This document shows positions 1 to 9,073 of a stretch of DNA of 64,000 nucleotides, piece after piece. The translations under genes and the position numbers were made by a program. Source of the DNA: Candidatus Zixiibacteriota bacterium (GTDB taxonomy: Bacteria > Zixibacteria > MSB-5A5 > GN15 > FEB-12). How positions within the stretch are numbered: position 1 is the first letter of the stretch; every line of letters starts with the position of its first letter. Below the pieces are notes generated by a model. It was not told the origin of the DNA, did not search any database, and was given only the letters and a program-made list of their open reading frames with translations. Location of the stretch: positions 115,523 to 179,522 of the forward strand of contig JAJRQO010000021.1 of the NCBI GenBank assembly GCA_024280215.1, read 5' to 3'.

Positions 1-663
1 ACCACCGATCCCTTTGATAGCTATAATTTTTCCATCTTGTAACAATGAGATAACATCTTCAATAGGACTCTCTGTACTCATTTCACTTGTACCATCATGC
101 AACGAAAGTTGTGGACCACAGACTGAACATGCATTTGGTTGTGCGTGGAAGCGTCGATTTGAAGGGTCATCGTATTCTGTCTGACAGTTTGAGCATAGAG
201 GGAATTCTGACATTGACGTTAATGTTCTATCATACGGTGTTCCTTTTATAATTGTGTAACGAGGTCCGCAGTTTGTACAATTTATAAATGGGTACTTATA
301 GCGACGGTCATTTGCGTCAAACAGCTCCTCTAAGCAGTCATCACAAGTAGCTATATCGGGAGAAATGAATGTCGTCGGTTTCGTAATATGAGAGCTTTTC
401 TGAATTTTAAAATCGACATCATGACATACAAGAATATCATCAATTCTGTAATCAGTGATTTGTGCAAGAGGAGGTGGGGCAGTTTTAAGTTGTGAATGAA
501 AACTTTCAAGATTGTTTTTCTCCCCCTCAATTTCTATAACAACTCCCTCAGAATTATTACTTACATATCCGCACAGAGTTAATTCTTTGGCAAGACGATA
601 GACATGTGGTCTGAAACCAACACCTTGTACGATACCATTAATTCTGATTTTCTCTCTTTTCAT
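1..663 (-). CDS. hypF: Carbamoyltransferase HypF, 3'-truncated by window edge
   Basis: HypF makes the thiocarbamate that supplies the CN ligands of the [NiFe] hydrogenase active site. About 221 N-terminal residues are present; the rest lies beyond position 1. An acylphosphatase domain comes first (GIVQGVGFRPH near residues 10-20). Next is the zinc-finger pair CDDC...NCTNC (about 107-131) and LCSNC...ACSVC (about 156-181). The final residues, IIAIKGIGG, are the start of the YrdC-like domain. The start is the ATG whose complement ends at 663, 16 nt after the hypB stop, so it is the last visible gene of the hydrogenase operon. Family assignment is firm; whether the C-terminal carbamoyltransferase domain is intact cannot be seen. 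Confidence 0.93.
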   Translation of the reverse strand, partial: MKREKIRINGIVQGVGFRPHVYRLAKELTLCGYVSNNSEGVVIEIEGEKNNLESFHSQLKTAPPPLAQITDYRIDDILVCHDVDFKIQKSSHITKPTTFISPDIATCDDCLEELFDANDRRYKYPFINCTNCGPRYTIIKGTPYDRTLTSMSEFPLCSNCQTEYDDPSNRRFHAQPNACSVCGPQLSLHDGTSEMSTESPIEDVISLLQDGKIIAIKGIGG

Positions 664-679
664 ACACATACAAATATAT

Positions 680-1354
680 CTACCAGTTGTCAGATTTCTT
701 AAAGGCAACTTGTTCAACAAGCCAATCAAACCATTTAGGTAACCCATCACCTGTGCGACAGGATAGTTCAAAAACCTTAAGTTGTCCGTTTATTTTTTTG
801 GCGTTTTCTTTTACGGTGTGAAGTTCAAAATCAGAGAAGCCAAGCAAGTCAGTTTTATTTACAATCATCACCGACGACCTTCGAAACATACCTGGATATT
901 TAAGAGGTTTATCATCTCCTTCTGTCGTACTAATCAACACAATTTTCATATCCTCACCAAGATCATAGCTTGATGGACAAACCAAATTGCCAACATTTTC
1001 AATCACAAAAAGGTCAATTTTTGCAAGGTCAAACTGCTCAATAGATTTTAGAATCATACTGGCATCAAGATGACAACTTCCGCCAGTTACAATCGGACGA
1101 ACCATTTTCCCGCCTGCCTTGATAAGACGGTTAGCATCATTTTCAGTTTGAACATCCCCCGCAACCAATGCAATATTGAGTTTGTCATTTAGTTGTCCAA
1201 TGGTTTTCTCAAGCAACGATGTCTTTCCCGACCCAGGTGAGCTAACAAGATTGATGACAAAAACAGAATGCTCTTGAAATTTTTTTCGAAGTTCTTGTGC
1301 TAAAATGTCATTTTCTGAGAGAACTTTTTTTTCAATCATAATTTTTTCAGGCAT
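680..1354 (-). CDS. hypB: Hydrogenase nickel-incorporation GTPase HypB
   Basis: HypB is a SIMIBI-class GTPase that works with HypA to load nickel into the hydrogenase large subunit. The 224 residues show a P-loop (SSPGSGKT, about 38-45), the metal-site Cys-His pair in GGSCHLDA (C94, H95), the conserved Cys of NVGNLVCP (C126) and the guanine-recognition motif NKTD. There is no N-terminal histidine-rich nickel-storage stretch. The length is typical of the short bacterial form. A clear AAAGGA ribosome site precedes the ATG, 12 nt beyond the hypA stop. It sits between hypA and hypF in the hydrogenase operon, so it most likely serves the hydrogenase encoded upstream. Confidence 0.95.
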   Translation of the reverse strand: MPEKIMIEKKVLSENDILAQELRKKFQEHSVFVINLVSSPGSGKTSLLEKTIGQLNDKLNIALVAGDVQTENDANRLIKAGGKMVRPIVTGGSCHLDASMILKSIEQFDLAKIDLFVIENVGNLVCPSSYDLGEDMKIVLISTTEGDDKPLKYPGMFRRSSVMIVNKTDLLGFSDFELHTVKENAKKINGQLKVFELSCRTGDGLPKWFDWLVEQVAFKKSDNW

Positions 1355-1366
1355 GATAATTCCTTT

Positions 1367-1711
1367 TTATTCATCTGCTTCGATGTAAGCGATTTCAAGT
1401 TCGTTGCCTTGATTCATATTTATATCATTTGATTGACAGTTTGGACAGATAAAAATAAATTCCATCACTTCAAAATTAGTCTGACATTTCTTGCAGTACC
1501 CTTTAACTCGGATTATTTCTATCAAAAGTTTTGTTTGAGCTAATTCGGTATTTTTCGTGATTGCTGCAAACCCAAACTGTAGAGAATCAGGTACGATATC
1601 AGTCAAGGCTCCAATTTTCAAGCCTATCTTAGACACAGATTTAATATTACGAGTTTTCACTTCTTGTATTACGGTATTCACTATTGAGGATGCTATTGAA
1701 AGTTCATGCAT
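1367..1711 (-). CDS. hypA: Hydrogenase nickel metallochaperone HypA
   Basis: HypA delivers nickel to the hydrogenase large subunit together with HypB. The 114-residue protein begins MHELS, whose N-terminal Met-His-Glu is the nickel site. It carries the structural zinc site as two CxxC pairs (CKKC near 73-76 and CPNC near 89-92). Length and layout are those of the family. The start overlaps the preceding protease stop by one base (TAATG), indicating translational coupling. Genes on both sides are hydrogenase maturation factors. Confidence 0.95.
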   Translation of the reverse strand: MHELSIASSIVNTVIQEVKTRNIKSVSKIGLKIGALTDIVPDSLQFGFAAITKNTELAQTKLLIEIIRVKGYCKKCQTNFEVMEFIFICPNCQSNDINMNQGNELEIAYIEADE

Positions 1712-2178
1712 TACGAAGTATATGTTTTAATATTGTTAATGTCAGCTTTTAATAATTCAATCAATTCTATCTTAGCATGCTCCACTTCAGGCGAAAGCTC
1801 TGTGCCATAGTCAAAATTTTCCCCTTCGATACCATAGACTTGCATTGTTTTAGGAAGTTTGTGAAGTGTCTTCGCAAGTTTTACAGCTTCAGGAAGAGCA
1901 AACAGATGTGATGAAGTTTGAAACAAATCAGATTCTAATTTGTCTTTTGACAGGTCGATTTGATGAATCGCCCCCACTTCTCGGTCAGAATTAACAGCAT
2001 CAATAAGAATCACATGGTCAAAATCTTCCCATAAATTTATAAGAGCAATCCCTTCACCCGACGATCTCTGAATAGTGACCTCTTCTAATTCACAGGTTGA
2101 TAAACTGTCGGCTATTTCCAAACCGACAGCATCATCTGAACGAAACTGATTACCTATCCCAATTACAAGAATTGACAT
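1711..2178 (-). CDS. Hydrogenase maturation endopeptidase (HycI/HybD family)
   Basis: This 155-residue peptidase of the HycI/HybD/HoxW family removes the C-terminal tail of the hydrogenase large subunit after nickel insertion. It opens with the family signature ILVIGIGNQFRSDDAVG. The expected nickel-contacting residues are the acid in FRSDD (D15/D16), the Asp of VILIDAV (D60) and the His of SSHLFALP (H91). It starts 1 nt after the hydA stop. HydA keeps a 9-residue tail after its terminal DPCxxCxxH motif, which is the substrate this peptidase needs, so enzyme and substrate are adjacent. Family is secure; the exact orthologue name is not. Confidence 0.92.
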   Translation of the reverse strand: MSILVIGIGNQFRSDDAVGLEIADSLSTCELEEVTIQRSSGEGIALINLWEDFDHVILIDAVNSDREVGAIHQIDLSKDKLESDLFQTSSHLFALPEAVKLAKTLHKLPKTMQVYGIEGENFDYGTELSPEVEHAKIELIELLKADINNIKTYTS

Positions 2179-2179
2179 T

Positions 2180-3478
2180 TTATTCTCTATCTATTGATAC
2201 TTTTAAAAAGTGACAGGAACAAGAAATACATGGATCATAGTTTCTGATTGCCTGTTCACATTTCCAAGTTATCTCTTCATCCGACAAATTAATAATTAAT
2301 GGAATCAACTCACGTAAATCAGACTCAATTGATTTTTGATTTTGCGATGTAGGTGGTACAATATTTGCATTGGTTACTAATCCATTTGAATCAAGATTAT
2401 AGCGATGATAACAAATCCCGCGTGGAGCCTCTGTGCAACCATAGCCAACAGATTCTTTAGGATTGATTTCTATATACGGTTTTTTAGGTTCTACATAATT
2501 TTCAATAATTCGAATGGCCTCATTGACGGCATGAAGAGTTTCTACCGATCGAATGATAATAGACTTAAATGGATTATAACATTCCTCTTTTAAGCCAGCA
2601 TCTTTGGCAGCTTTTTGTACCTCAGAAGAAAACTTATCAAAATTTAAAGCATATCGAGCTAATGGTCCAACTTTATATTTACCACGTTCTTTTAATTTAC
2701 AATGAAGCGAAGTAGAGTGTTCAACTTGTTCTTCCTCAAAATGTTTTTCAAAATCAGCGACATCTATATCGAGTCCTTTGTTAGAAACAATTCGTCCTTC
2801 ATTAAATGGATATTCATCAGGATGTCTAAGAGCAACAAACTCATAATCCTGTTCAAAATCAGGATAAGTGAGAGTTGATGTTAGTTTTATCATACTATGA
2901 GCAGCAGTACGAGCCCATTTTAAATTTTCAAGCAAAGAATTAAAATCTTTCTTTGTAGGTAGTTTGTAAAAGCCACCAACTTTTACATTGATAGGATGAA
3001 TCTCACGACCACCTAAAAGAGTAACAATTTCATTACCAATTTTTTTTAACCGCAACCCTTCATTGACTACTTCGGGATGATCTTTAGCAAGTTGTATTGC
3101 ATCTTGATATCCTAAGAAATCTGGAGCATGCAACATATAGACATGTAGCACATGACTTTCTATCCACTCACCACAATAAATTAAACGTCGTAGCTCTCGT
3201 AAATTATTATCAAGCGATGCCCCCAAGGCATTTTCTATCGCATGTACTGCTCCCATTTGGTATGCGACTGGACAGATACCACAAATACGAGCAGTAATAT
3301 CAGGAACTTCGGAAAAATGTCGTTCTCTTAAAAATGCTTCGAAAAACCGAGGTGGTTCAAATATCTTAAATTTTATATCTTGAACTTTATCATCTTTTAT
3401 TTTTAGATAGAGAGATCCTTCGCCCTCAACTCTGGCAAGGTAATCAACGTTTATAATTTTTGTTTTACTTTTGTTCAT
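2180..3478 (-). CDS. hydA: Group 3b-type [NiFe] hydrogenase large (alpha) subunit
   Basis: This is the catalytic subunit that binds the NiFe(CN)2CO centre of a cytosolic NAD(P)-linked hydrogenase. With the start used here (432 aa) the first ligand motif is RICGIC (C66, C69) and the second is DPCISCSCH (C417, C420, H423). The nine residues after H423 are the tail expected to be cut off during maturation. A longer reading begins at 3517, but the ATG at 3478 puts about 15 residues before the conserved ARVEG motif. This matches known HydA proteins as I recall them. It also leaves a modest 14-nt overlap with hydD, preceded by GAGAG. The partner subunits lie directly upstream in the HydBGDA order known from Pyrococcus sulfhydrogenase. 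Confidence 0.93.
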   Translation of the reverse strand: MNKSKTKIINVDYLARVEGEGSLYLKIKDDKVQDIKFKIFEPPRFFEAFLRERHFSEVPDITARICGICPVAYQMGAVHAIENALGASLDNNLRELRRLIYCGEWIESHVLHVYMLHAPDFLGYQDAIQLAKDHPEVVNEGLRLKKIGNEIVTLLGGREIHPINVKVGGFYKLPTKKDFNSLLENLKWARTAAHSMIKLTSTLTYPDFEQDYEFVALRHPDEYPFNEGRIVSNKGLDIDVADFEKHFEEEQVEHSTSLHCKLKERGKYKVGPLARYALNFDKFSSEVQKAAKDAGLKEECYNPFKSIIIRSVETLHAVNEAIRIIENYVEPKKPYIEINPKESVGYGCTEAPRGICYHRYNLDSNGLVTNANIVPPTSQNQKSIESDLRELIPLIINLSDEEITWKCEQAIRNYDPCISCSCHFLKVSIDRE

Positions 3479-4253
3479 GGAAGATACTCTCATTTTTAAA
3501 TTCTTCAGCGTTTGCATTTATCCCACGGTAGATTCTAATCAATTCGTCTTTTGACATTCCCATCTCTTCAAATTGATTGCTCAAAGATTTGACATTTGGA
3601 TCTTCCGACGGACCAAAACAGCTATAACATCCACGATTGTATGCGGGGCAAATAGCATCGCATCCCGCATGGGTCACAGGACCAAGACATGGAATCCCCT
3701 TTGAAACCATCACACAGATATTTCCACGTCGTTTACATTCGATACAAACAGAATGTGTTGGAATATTTGGTTTTCGTCTATTAAGATATGCATTACACAC
3801 TTCAACAAGTGCCAATTTATTGATTGGACAACCTCGAAGTTCAAAATCAACTTTGACATGTTCGGCAATAGGCGTAGAATTTTTAAGTGATGAAATATAG
3901 TCTGGTTTGGCATAGACGATATTAATAAAATCGTTTACATCTTTAAAATTCTTTAATGCTTGTATCCCTCCAGACGTAGCACATGCTCCGATTGTTATCA
4001 AAGTTTTTGACATCCGACGGATTTTATGAATCCGTTCAGCATCATGGGCAGAGGTAATTGATCCTTCTACAAGTGAGATCTCATAGGGACCTTTGATAAT
4101 TTCTCGAGATGCTTCAGGAAATGATGCAATTACGATTTTATCAGCAATTGCGAGTAAGGCATCTTCACAATCTAAAAGAGATAATTGACAACCGTCACAA
4201 GAAGCAAATTTCCATACCGCTAATTTTGGCTTAGATGTTTTGTTCAAAGGCAT
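3465..4253 (-). CDS. hydD: [NiFe] hydrogenase small (delta) subunit
   Basis: This 262-residue Fe-S subunit passes electrons between the NiFe site and the flavin subunit. Proximal-cluster ligands are visible as SCDGC (C19, C22), GAC and RGCP. The C-terminal half has further cysteines, among them VCIEC, ICVMV..IPC, GC, ICP and GCYSC, consistent with medial and distal clusters. There is no twin-arginine signal, so the enzyme is cytosolic. The ATG follows the hydG stop by one base. Its 3' end overlaps the hydA start by 14 nt. The length and Cys layout fit the group 3 small subunit. Confidence 0.93.
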   Translation of the reverse strand: MPLNKTSKPKLAVWKFASCDGCQLSLLDCEDALLAIADKIVIASFPEASREIIKGPYEISLVEGSITSAHDAERIHKIRRMSKTLITIGACATSGGIQALKNFKDVNDFINIVYAKPDYISSLKNSTPIAEHVKVDFELRGCPINKLALVEVCNAYLNRRKPNIPTHSVCIECKRRGNICVMVSKGIPCLGPVTHAGCDAICPAYNRGCYSCFGPSEDPNVKSLSNQFEEMGMSKDELIRIYRGINANAEEFKNESIFHEQK

Positions 4254-4254
4254 C

Positions 4255-5124
4255 TTAAATCTCCCTCTTATTAATTAAATCTTTTACTAAATCATAATTA
4301 AAGACAGGACCATCTTTGCAGATAATTTTTCCCGTATACTGACAATGACCGCACAAGCCAACACCACATTTCATATTTCGCTCAAGTGAGACAAATATAT
4401 TTTCTGGAGCCAACTCCTGTTGCTGAAGAGCAACTGCGGTATAACGCATCATAATTTCTGGGCCACAGAGAAAAGCCGTCGTATTAGTAGGGTCAAAATT
4501 ACTATTTTTAATAAGTGTTGTCACGACTCCGACATTTCCCATCCATTTTTGATCAGCACGATCAACAGTCACATATAAGTCAACATCAAAACGCCCTCGT
4601 AGTGATTCTAATTCTTTTTGATAGATAATATCAGAAGGTGTCCGTGTACCATATAAGATAGAAATACGTTTATATTTTTCTCTGTTATTTAAAATATGAT
4701 ATACAATCGGGCGAACAGGTGCTAAACCAATCCCACCTGCTACAATGACAATATCTTTTCCTTCCGATTTATCAATCGGCCAATAGGAACCATAAGGTCC
4801 CCGAACACCAAGCATATCACCAACTTTAAGACGACGAATCGCTCTGGTTACATCACCGACCATACGAATAGTATGAACAAGTTTATCTGGTCTATCAGGG
4901 CTTCCACTTATAGAAATAGGTACTTCGCCACAACCATGTACATAGAGCATATTAAATTGACCAGGTTTAAAATCAAAGGAGGTTGTACCATCTTCAACTG
5001 CTAATTCAATAGTGAATGTATCTTCTGTTTCTTTTCGAATTCTGTTTATTACAAACATCTCAGGAATAAATGCTGAGGTTGTAATTTGAGTTTCGATTTG
5101 TTTATTATTTGATAGGAGTGTCAT
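4255..5124 (-). CDS. hydG: Hydrogenase FAD/NAD(P)-binding (gamma) subunit
   Basis: This subunit transfers electrons between Fe-S clusters and NAD(P). The 289 residues follow the ferredoxin-NADP reductase fold. An FAD-binding beta barrel includes [18 protein letters not shown], the nucleotide-binding half carries [10 protein letters not shown] and CGPEIMMR, and the C-terminal [2Fe-2S] site has C253, C258, C261 and C269 (spacing x4, x2, x7). Such proteins are annotated as sulfhydrogenase gamma or dihydroorotate-dehydrogenase electron-transfer subunits; the operon decides in favour of hydrogenase. Its start overlaps the preceding gene by 20 nt. Whether NADP or NAD is preferred is not readable here. 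Confidence 0.92.
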   Translation of the reverse strand: MTLLSNNKQIETQITTSAFIPEMFVINRIRKETEDTFTIELAVEDGTTSFDFKPGQFNMLYVHGCGEVPISISGSPDRPDKLVHTIRMVGDVTRAIRRLKVGDMLGVRGPYGSYWPIDKSEGKDIVIVAGGIGLAPVRPIVYHILNNREKYKRISILYGTRTPSDIIYQKELESLRGRFDVDLYVTVDRADQKWMGNVGVVTTLIKNSNFDPTNTTAFLCGPEIMMRYTAVALQQQELAPENIFVSLERNMKCGVGLCGHCQYTGKIICKDGPVFNYDLVKDLINKREI

Positions 5125-5569
5125 ATATATCCAATAGTTGTAATCTTAATGCCATTAATTCATCTTCCATAAGGTTGACAAATCGTTTCATCATATCATA
5201 ACCGAGTTCGTGATCTTCATCACATTTTTTTCTCAGACAATTTCCATCTAAAGCAATCGCTCTGGTTACTTCCATAGCCCGACAATCAAAATGTCTGAAA
5301 TACGGAGCAACCAACCATGACCACCCCAAAACATCGTTATCACCAAGGGTGTTAAACACAATCCCCCCTTTATTTGGACGAAAAACTTCCATAGCCAATT
5401 TTCCTTCACGAATAAAATAGAAAAGGTCAGCTTCGTCCCCTTCGTGAAACAGATATTCTCCAGGATTTATCCGAACATTTTTAGCACATCCAACTATTAG
5501 TTCAATATGCTTTTTCTCCATCCCTTTTAAAAAAGGATGCTCTGCCAAATAAGATTCTAAATTTTTCAT
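5105..5569 (-). CDS. Cyclic-nucleotide-binding-like domain protein of the hydrogenase operon
   Basis: This 154-residue protein is a single CRP-type effector domain (PF00027-like) with no DNA-binding helix-turn-helix. It begins with a short helix, then the jelly-roll motifs INPGEYLFHEGDEADLFYFI and VFNTLGDNDVLG, and ends in a long helix. In canonical cAMP sites the phosphate cassette reads GE...RxA. Here the corresponding stretch is LGWSWLV...CRAME, so the ribose-contacting Glu is replaced by Trp while an Arg is kept. Canonical cAMP binding is therefore doubtful. It lies inside the operon between hydB and hydG and overlaps hydG by 20 nt. I infer a regulatory or structural subunit of the hydrogenase; the role is unproven. 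Confidence 0.85.
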   Translation of the reverse strand: MKNLESYLAEHPFLKGMEKKHIELIVGCAKNVRINPGEYLFHEGDEADLFYFIREGKLAMEVFRPNKGGIVFNTLGDNDVLGWSWLVAPYFRHFDCRAMEVTRAIALDGNCLRKKCDEDHELGYDMMKRFVNLMEDELMALRLQLLDIYDTPIK

Positions 5570-5570
5570 A

Positions 5571-6737
5571 TTAGTTCTCCACCTCGGCTAATTGTTCTGC
5601 TTGAGCAGTTACTTGTTTTTGGATAGTTTGAGTTTCTTTGGTAATATCAATTCCAACTTGACACCAAACAATACATCGTCCACAACCAACGCATCCAAGC
5701 GTATCGAACTGTTCTTGCCAACTTGCTAATTTATGTGTCATCCATTGACGGTAGCGAGATTTTATTGATGCACGAACTGCCCCACCATGAATATAAGAAT
5801 ACTCCATACTAAAACAGGAATCCCAGCTACGGACTCGTTCGTTTTCCACACCATCCAACGAAGTAACATCTTCGATATTGGAACAAAAACAAGTTGGGCA
5901 TACCATCGTGCAGTTTCCACAGGAGGTACAACGTTTAGCAATATCTTCCCAATGGGGATGATTGAGATTTTCAAGCAACAAATCTTTCAGATTTGTCGTA
6001 TTAAGTTTTCGTCCCATATTGTTTTTTGCTGAATCTAATTTTTGAATCTCAATGTTTATCAAATCGGCAGATGCTTTTTTTATATCTAATTCTTTTAAAA
6101 CTTTCAAGCCACTTTTTGAACCTGCTTCAATTAAAAATGAATGGTCGTTATCAATAATCATTTCTGTAATTGCTAAATCAAAACCAGACTTAGCTTCAGG
6201 ACCTGAATCGGTTGACGTACAAAAACAAGAACTACCCGCTTCGGTACAATTTGTCGTAACGATAAAAAGAGCGTCACGTTGTTTTTTATAATAATTGTCA
6301 ACATACTCACCATCGATAAAAATTTTATCCTGAATGAGTATTGCTTGAAGTTCGCAAGGTTTGACTCCAAAGAATGCAAGCTTATCAAGATGTTCGTCTT
6401 TTCTGATAATTGAAATTTTTCCATCAACTCGTTTTGTTTTTAAAATTGTCAAACGAGGTGGAAACAGATACTTTTTAAAAGAAAAAGGACCAACATTGTA
6501 ACCAAACAATGCTTTATCGGCTCTCTCTATTAAACGATATGAACCCGATTCGTGGACATCAGTTATTCCAATCGGTAGCTCACTTATGTTGTCTAACTCA
6601 TCATAGATAATAACTTCATCTCTGATAGTAGGACCAATTGTTTTGTAATTTTGTTCTTTAAGCGATGTTAATATTGATTCAATAGCATCAACACCAACAA
6701 CATACTTAGTTCCTTTAGTGATTTTCACCTTGCTCAT
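5571..6737 (-). CDS. hydB: Hydrogenase 4Fe-4S (beta) subunit
   Basis: This 388-residue electron-transfer subunit resembles sulfhydrogenase beta and anaerobic sulfite reductase subunit A. Two [4Fe-4S] motifs are visible near the C-terminus: RCTSCGNCTMVCPTC (around residue 270) and GCVGCGRCIVWC (C349, C352, C355, C359). A mid-protein EAGSSCFC element is also present. It is the first gene of the operon. AGGATAAG precedes the ATG, giving a good ribosome site. The promoter must lie in the 320 bases upstream, where a CRP-like palindrome is found. It pairs with hydG to make the NAD(P)-reducing half of the enzyme. Confidence 0.92.
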   Translation of the reverse strand: MSKVKITKGTKYVVGVDAIESILTSLKEQNYKTIGPTIRDEVIIYDELDNISELPIGITDVHESGSYRLIERADKALFGYNVGPFSFKKYLFPPRLTILKTKRVDGKISIIRKDEHLDKLAFFGVKPCELQAILIQDKIFIDGEYVDNYYKKQRDALFIVTTNCTEAGSSCFCTSTDSGPEAKSGFDLAITEMIIDNDHSFLIEAGSKSGLKVLKELDIKKASADLINIEIQKLDSAKNNMGRKLNTTNLKDLLLENLNHPHWEDIAKRCTSCGNCTMVCPTCFCSNIEDVTSLDGVENERVRSWDSCFSMEYSYIHGGAVRASIKSRYRQWMTHKLASWQEQFDTLGCVGCGRCIVWCQVGIDITKETQTIQKQVTAQAEQLAEVEN

Positions 6738-7057
6738 CTTATCCTATCACAATTATTGAAATAATGGATTTAGTTAGCTTCTATTATTTTATCGACACTC
6801 AATTACCAATTATTAGTTAATATCATAGTTACTACTAATACATATACCAATTTACCCACGTAAAAGCAAGTGATATTTTTCACAAACTTACTTTAAACCC
6901 CACCTGACAACAAATCTCTTATCGTTCACCTTATCTTATTGGATAACTGATAGTTAAGAGATTATAAGCATGGTAGGAATCAGTAATTATAGGGACATGT
7001 ATATAAAAATAATAGGAGATAGTTTTAATAAATGATTAAACGTTGAATTAAAATAAT
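6738..7057 (-). other. Upstream region of the hydrogenase operon
   Basis: This 320-base AT-rich stretch has no convincing gene. It must hold the promoter of hydB. The clearest site is the CRP-like palindrome at 6869-6884. Around 6916-6960, CTCTTA and TAAGAG could pair around a smaller TTATC/GATAA hairpin, which may be leader structure. No GG-N10-GC sigma-54 signature was found on the operon strand. Confidence 0.5.
6869..6884. promoter_or_regulatory. CRP/FNR-family palindromic operator candidate
   Basis: The sequence contains GTGA, six bases (TATTTT), TCAC, flanked by A on both sides. This is the core of the CRP consensus TGTGA-N6-TCACA. It lies about 130 bases before the hydB start, a usual distance for an activator site. 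The binding protein is not encoded in this window. Confidence 0.5.
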
Positions 7058-7093
7058 AAGCCCGTTGGCTGGGGGACATTAGCTAACGGGCTT
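7058..7093 (-). terminator. Terminator closing the 7.1-22.5 kb gene run
   Basis: The inverted repeat is AAGCCCGTTGGCT / AGCTAACGGGCTT, 13 bp with one G-T pair and a 10-nt loop. It begins 14 nt after the stop of the last gene. On the minus strand it is followed by the moderately U-rich TTATTATTTT. Confidence 0.75.
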
Positions 7094-7106
7094 TTAAAAG
7101 ATATTG

Positions 7107-9032
7107 TCAAGGACAAGCTACGGGTGGTGCTCCAGATGGAGTACCAAACATAAAACTTACCAACCCAACAATATCAGAAATATCAATTATCCCACTCCCA
7201 TCAATATCTGCTTCTTCAAAACAAGGTGGTGGGCTTCCTCCTTGAAAAGAAAATGCTACCATATAAACTAAATCAGCAATATCAACGGAACCCGCAAGGG
7301 TGCCATCATCAGATCCATAATCAACGTTACCACGAACAACAACACAACATGCAGGTTGACCTGTAGTAAATGATAAATTTAAAGTTTGATTTGTATTCAT
7401 AGTATAGTTGAGTACTTCTGTTGAATCTATATATCCAGACAAAGTATCAGTGCGGCAGAACACATTAAAGCTGCCAGATGGTATCAACACAGAATATTGA
7501 CCAAACAAGTTTGTCTTATCATGTGGAGTATATACAGTATCGCCAGTACTAACATAGGCAACACAAATTTCAGCATTAGAAACCGGTGAGCCAACATTGT
7601 CGGTTACTGTTCCAGACAAAACAAGTCCTGTGTCCAAAGTTACAAACAATGTTGTATCTTGTGTAAAAGAGACATTAAATATTTTTTGAGCCGTTAAAAA
7701 ATCCGTAGCCAATGGTTCAAACTCAACATCATAGGTACCTGTCTCAATTACAACAGTAAAAGCGCCACTCGCATCGGTATTATCACCTACAATTGGAATC
7801 TTCAATTGAGTAGCTGACACTTTCACATCAATATCAGAATTAACAACAGCTCCTCCAGCAGTTTTATCCATAACACCAGACAGAAAAATCCCATCAGCTA
7901 AGACAACATCTTGATTATAATCAGCCATTACTAAAACATTTAAAAATTGTGCAGGAGCTAACCCCGTAGGTACTTGAGGTTGATAAATTAAATTATATGT
8001 TCCGCTTGGGACAATAACTTGGTAAAATCCACTTGCATCAGTTTTATCACCTGAAGTAACTAATTTAGTACCAGTAGTAAAATCAACAATATCAATATCG
8101 ACTAATTCAATAGGATTAAATAGAGAGTTCGTGATTGTACCTGAAATTAACAAACCTGACTCAAGAGTATAATTTAAAGTAGTTGCACCTGATATTACTA
8201 CACCAAAATCATCAAGAGGTACAAAAGGATCACCTGCTTGTGGGGTAACATTAACATCATAGGTACCAAGTGGAACAACCACCGAATAAAAACCTGTACC
8301 ATCGGTATTATCACCAGGAGTAACTTGCAGAATACCAGTAGAACTGTTTGTAAAGTCTAAATCCGCATTTACAACAGGAGCACCACCTAATTGCGTAATA
8401 ATCCCAGAGACTTCATACCCCAAAGTCATAGTAACATCTATACTTGTATCACTTGCTATTAAAACATTGTTGAGTTCTATTGGTAACCACGGATCCGCAA
8501 ATAATCCTACTGGGCGGTATCGAATACGATATTCGCCTGGAGGTACTGTAATATGGTAAAACCCATTAATATCAGTATTATCTCCTGAAGTAACTAATTT
8601 ATTACCCGACACTTGTTCATACACATTTAAATCAATATCAAATATTCCTTGTCCTAAGCTATCTCTCACAAAACCTGACAGATTATATCCAGCAGCAAGC
8701 ATGACATCAAAAGTTGTGTTCCCACTTACAGAAATACCAGTAAAAGTTTCTCCAAGATGCCCTTGTACAGAAGGGACAAATTCTAAACCATAGATACCGA
8801 TAGGCAAGCCAGCAATAGAATAAAATCCTGAGGCATCCGTCACTGTCGCCGGAATCCCAATCGGCCCACCAAACTCATCAAAGAGCAAAACACTAACAGC
8901 GGATATAGGTACAAGAGCTGAATCTGTAACTGTTCCTGAGAGCGTAAACTGTGCAGAAACTGATGATGCTGTTAGAATAATGACCGCGAATAAAACTACA
9001 TAGACCTTTTTAATCAAACTAAATCTTTTCAT
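7107..9032 (-). CDS. Secreted protein: six carboxypeptidase-regulatory-like repeats plus dockerin
   Basis: This 641-residue exported protein starts with a signal peptide (to about residue 28, ending VSAQ). It continues as six repeats of about 90 residues, each opening with a [YLIF]xSGxV-type strand and containing a turn such as SGDNTDxxGFY. This is the prealbumin-like CarboxypepD_reg fold. The last 75 or so residues are a type I dockerin: GNVDYGSDDG...VDIADLVYMV and ADIDGSGIIDISDIV, two EF-hand-like calcium loops. GGAGG sits 9 nt before the ATG. It is the last gene of the long run and is followed by a terminator. Dockerins normally attach to a cohesin; which one is unknown. A surface or extracellular structural role is inferred. 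Confidence 0.85.
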   Translation of the reverse strand: MKRFSLIKKVYVVLFAVIILTASSVSAQFTLSGTVTDSALVPISAVSVLLFDEFGGPIGIPATVTDASGFYSIAGLPIGIYGLEFVPSVQGHLGETFTGISVSGNTTFDVMLAAGYNLSGFVRDSLGQGIFDIDLNVYEQVSGNKLVTSGDNTDINGFYHITVPPGEYRIRYRPVGLFADPWLPIELNNVLIASDTSIDVTMTLGYEVSGIITQLGGAPVVNADLDFTNSSTGILQVTPGDNTDGTGFYSVVVPLGTYDVNVTPQAGDPFVPLDDFGVVISGATTLNYTLESGLLISGTITNSLFNPIELVDIDIVDFTTGTKLVTSGDKTDASGFYQVIVPSGTYNLIYQPQVPTGLAPAQFLNVLVMADYNQDVVLADGIFLSGVMDKTAGGAVVNSDIDVKVSATQLKIPIVGDNTDASGAFTVVIETGTYDVEFEPLATDFLTAQKIFNVSFTQDTTLFVTLDTGLVLSGTVTDNVGSPVSNAEICVAYVSTGDTVYTPHDKTNLFGQYSVLIPSGSFNVFCRTDTLSGYIDSTEVLNYTMNTNQTLNLSFTTGQPACCVVVRGNVDYGSDDGTLAGSVDIADLVYMVAFSFQGGSPPPCFEEADIDGSGIIDISDIVGLVSFMFGTPSGAPPVACP

Positions 9033-9073
9033 TTCCCATGGACCTCCATAAAAATATACTTACGTTTCTTTTT

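Noticed and set aside
3479..3517. Longer N-terminus for the hydrogenase large subunit
   Set aside because: It would overlap hydD by 53 nt and add residues before the family's normal start; the ATG at 3478 fits better.
6738..7057. Sigma-54 promoter for the hydrogenase operon
   Set aside because: No GG-N10-GC arrangement on the operon strand was found.
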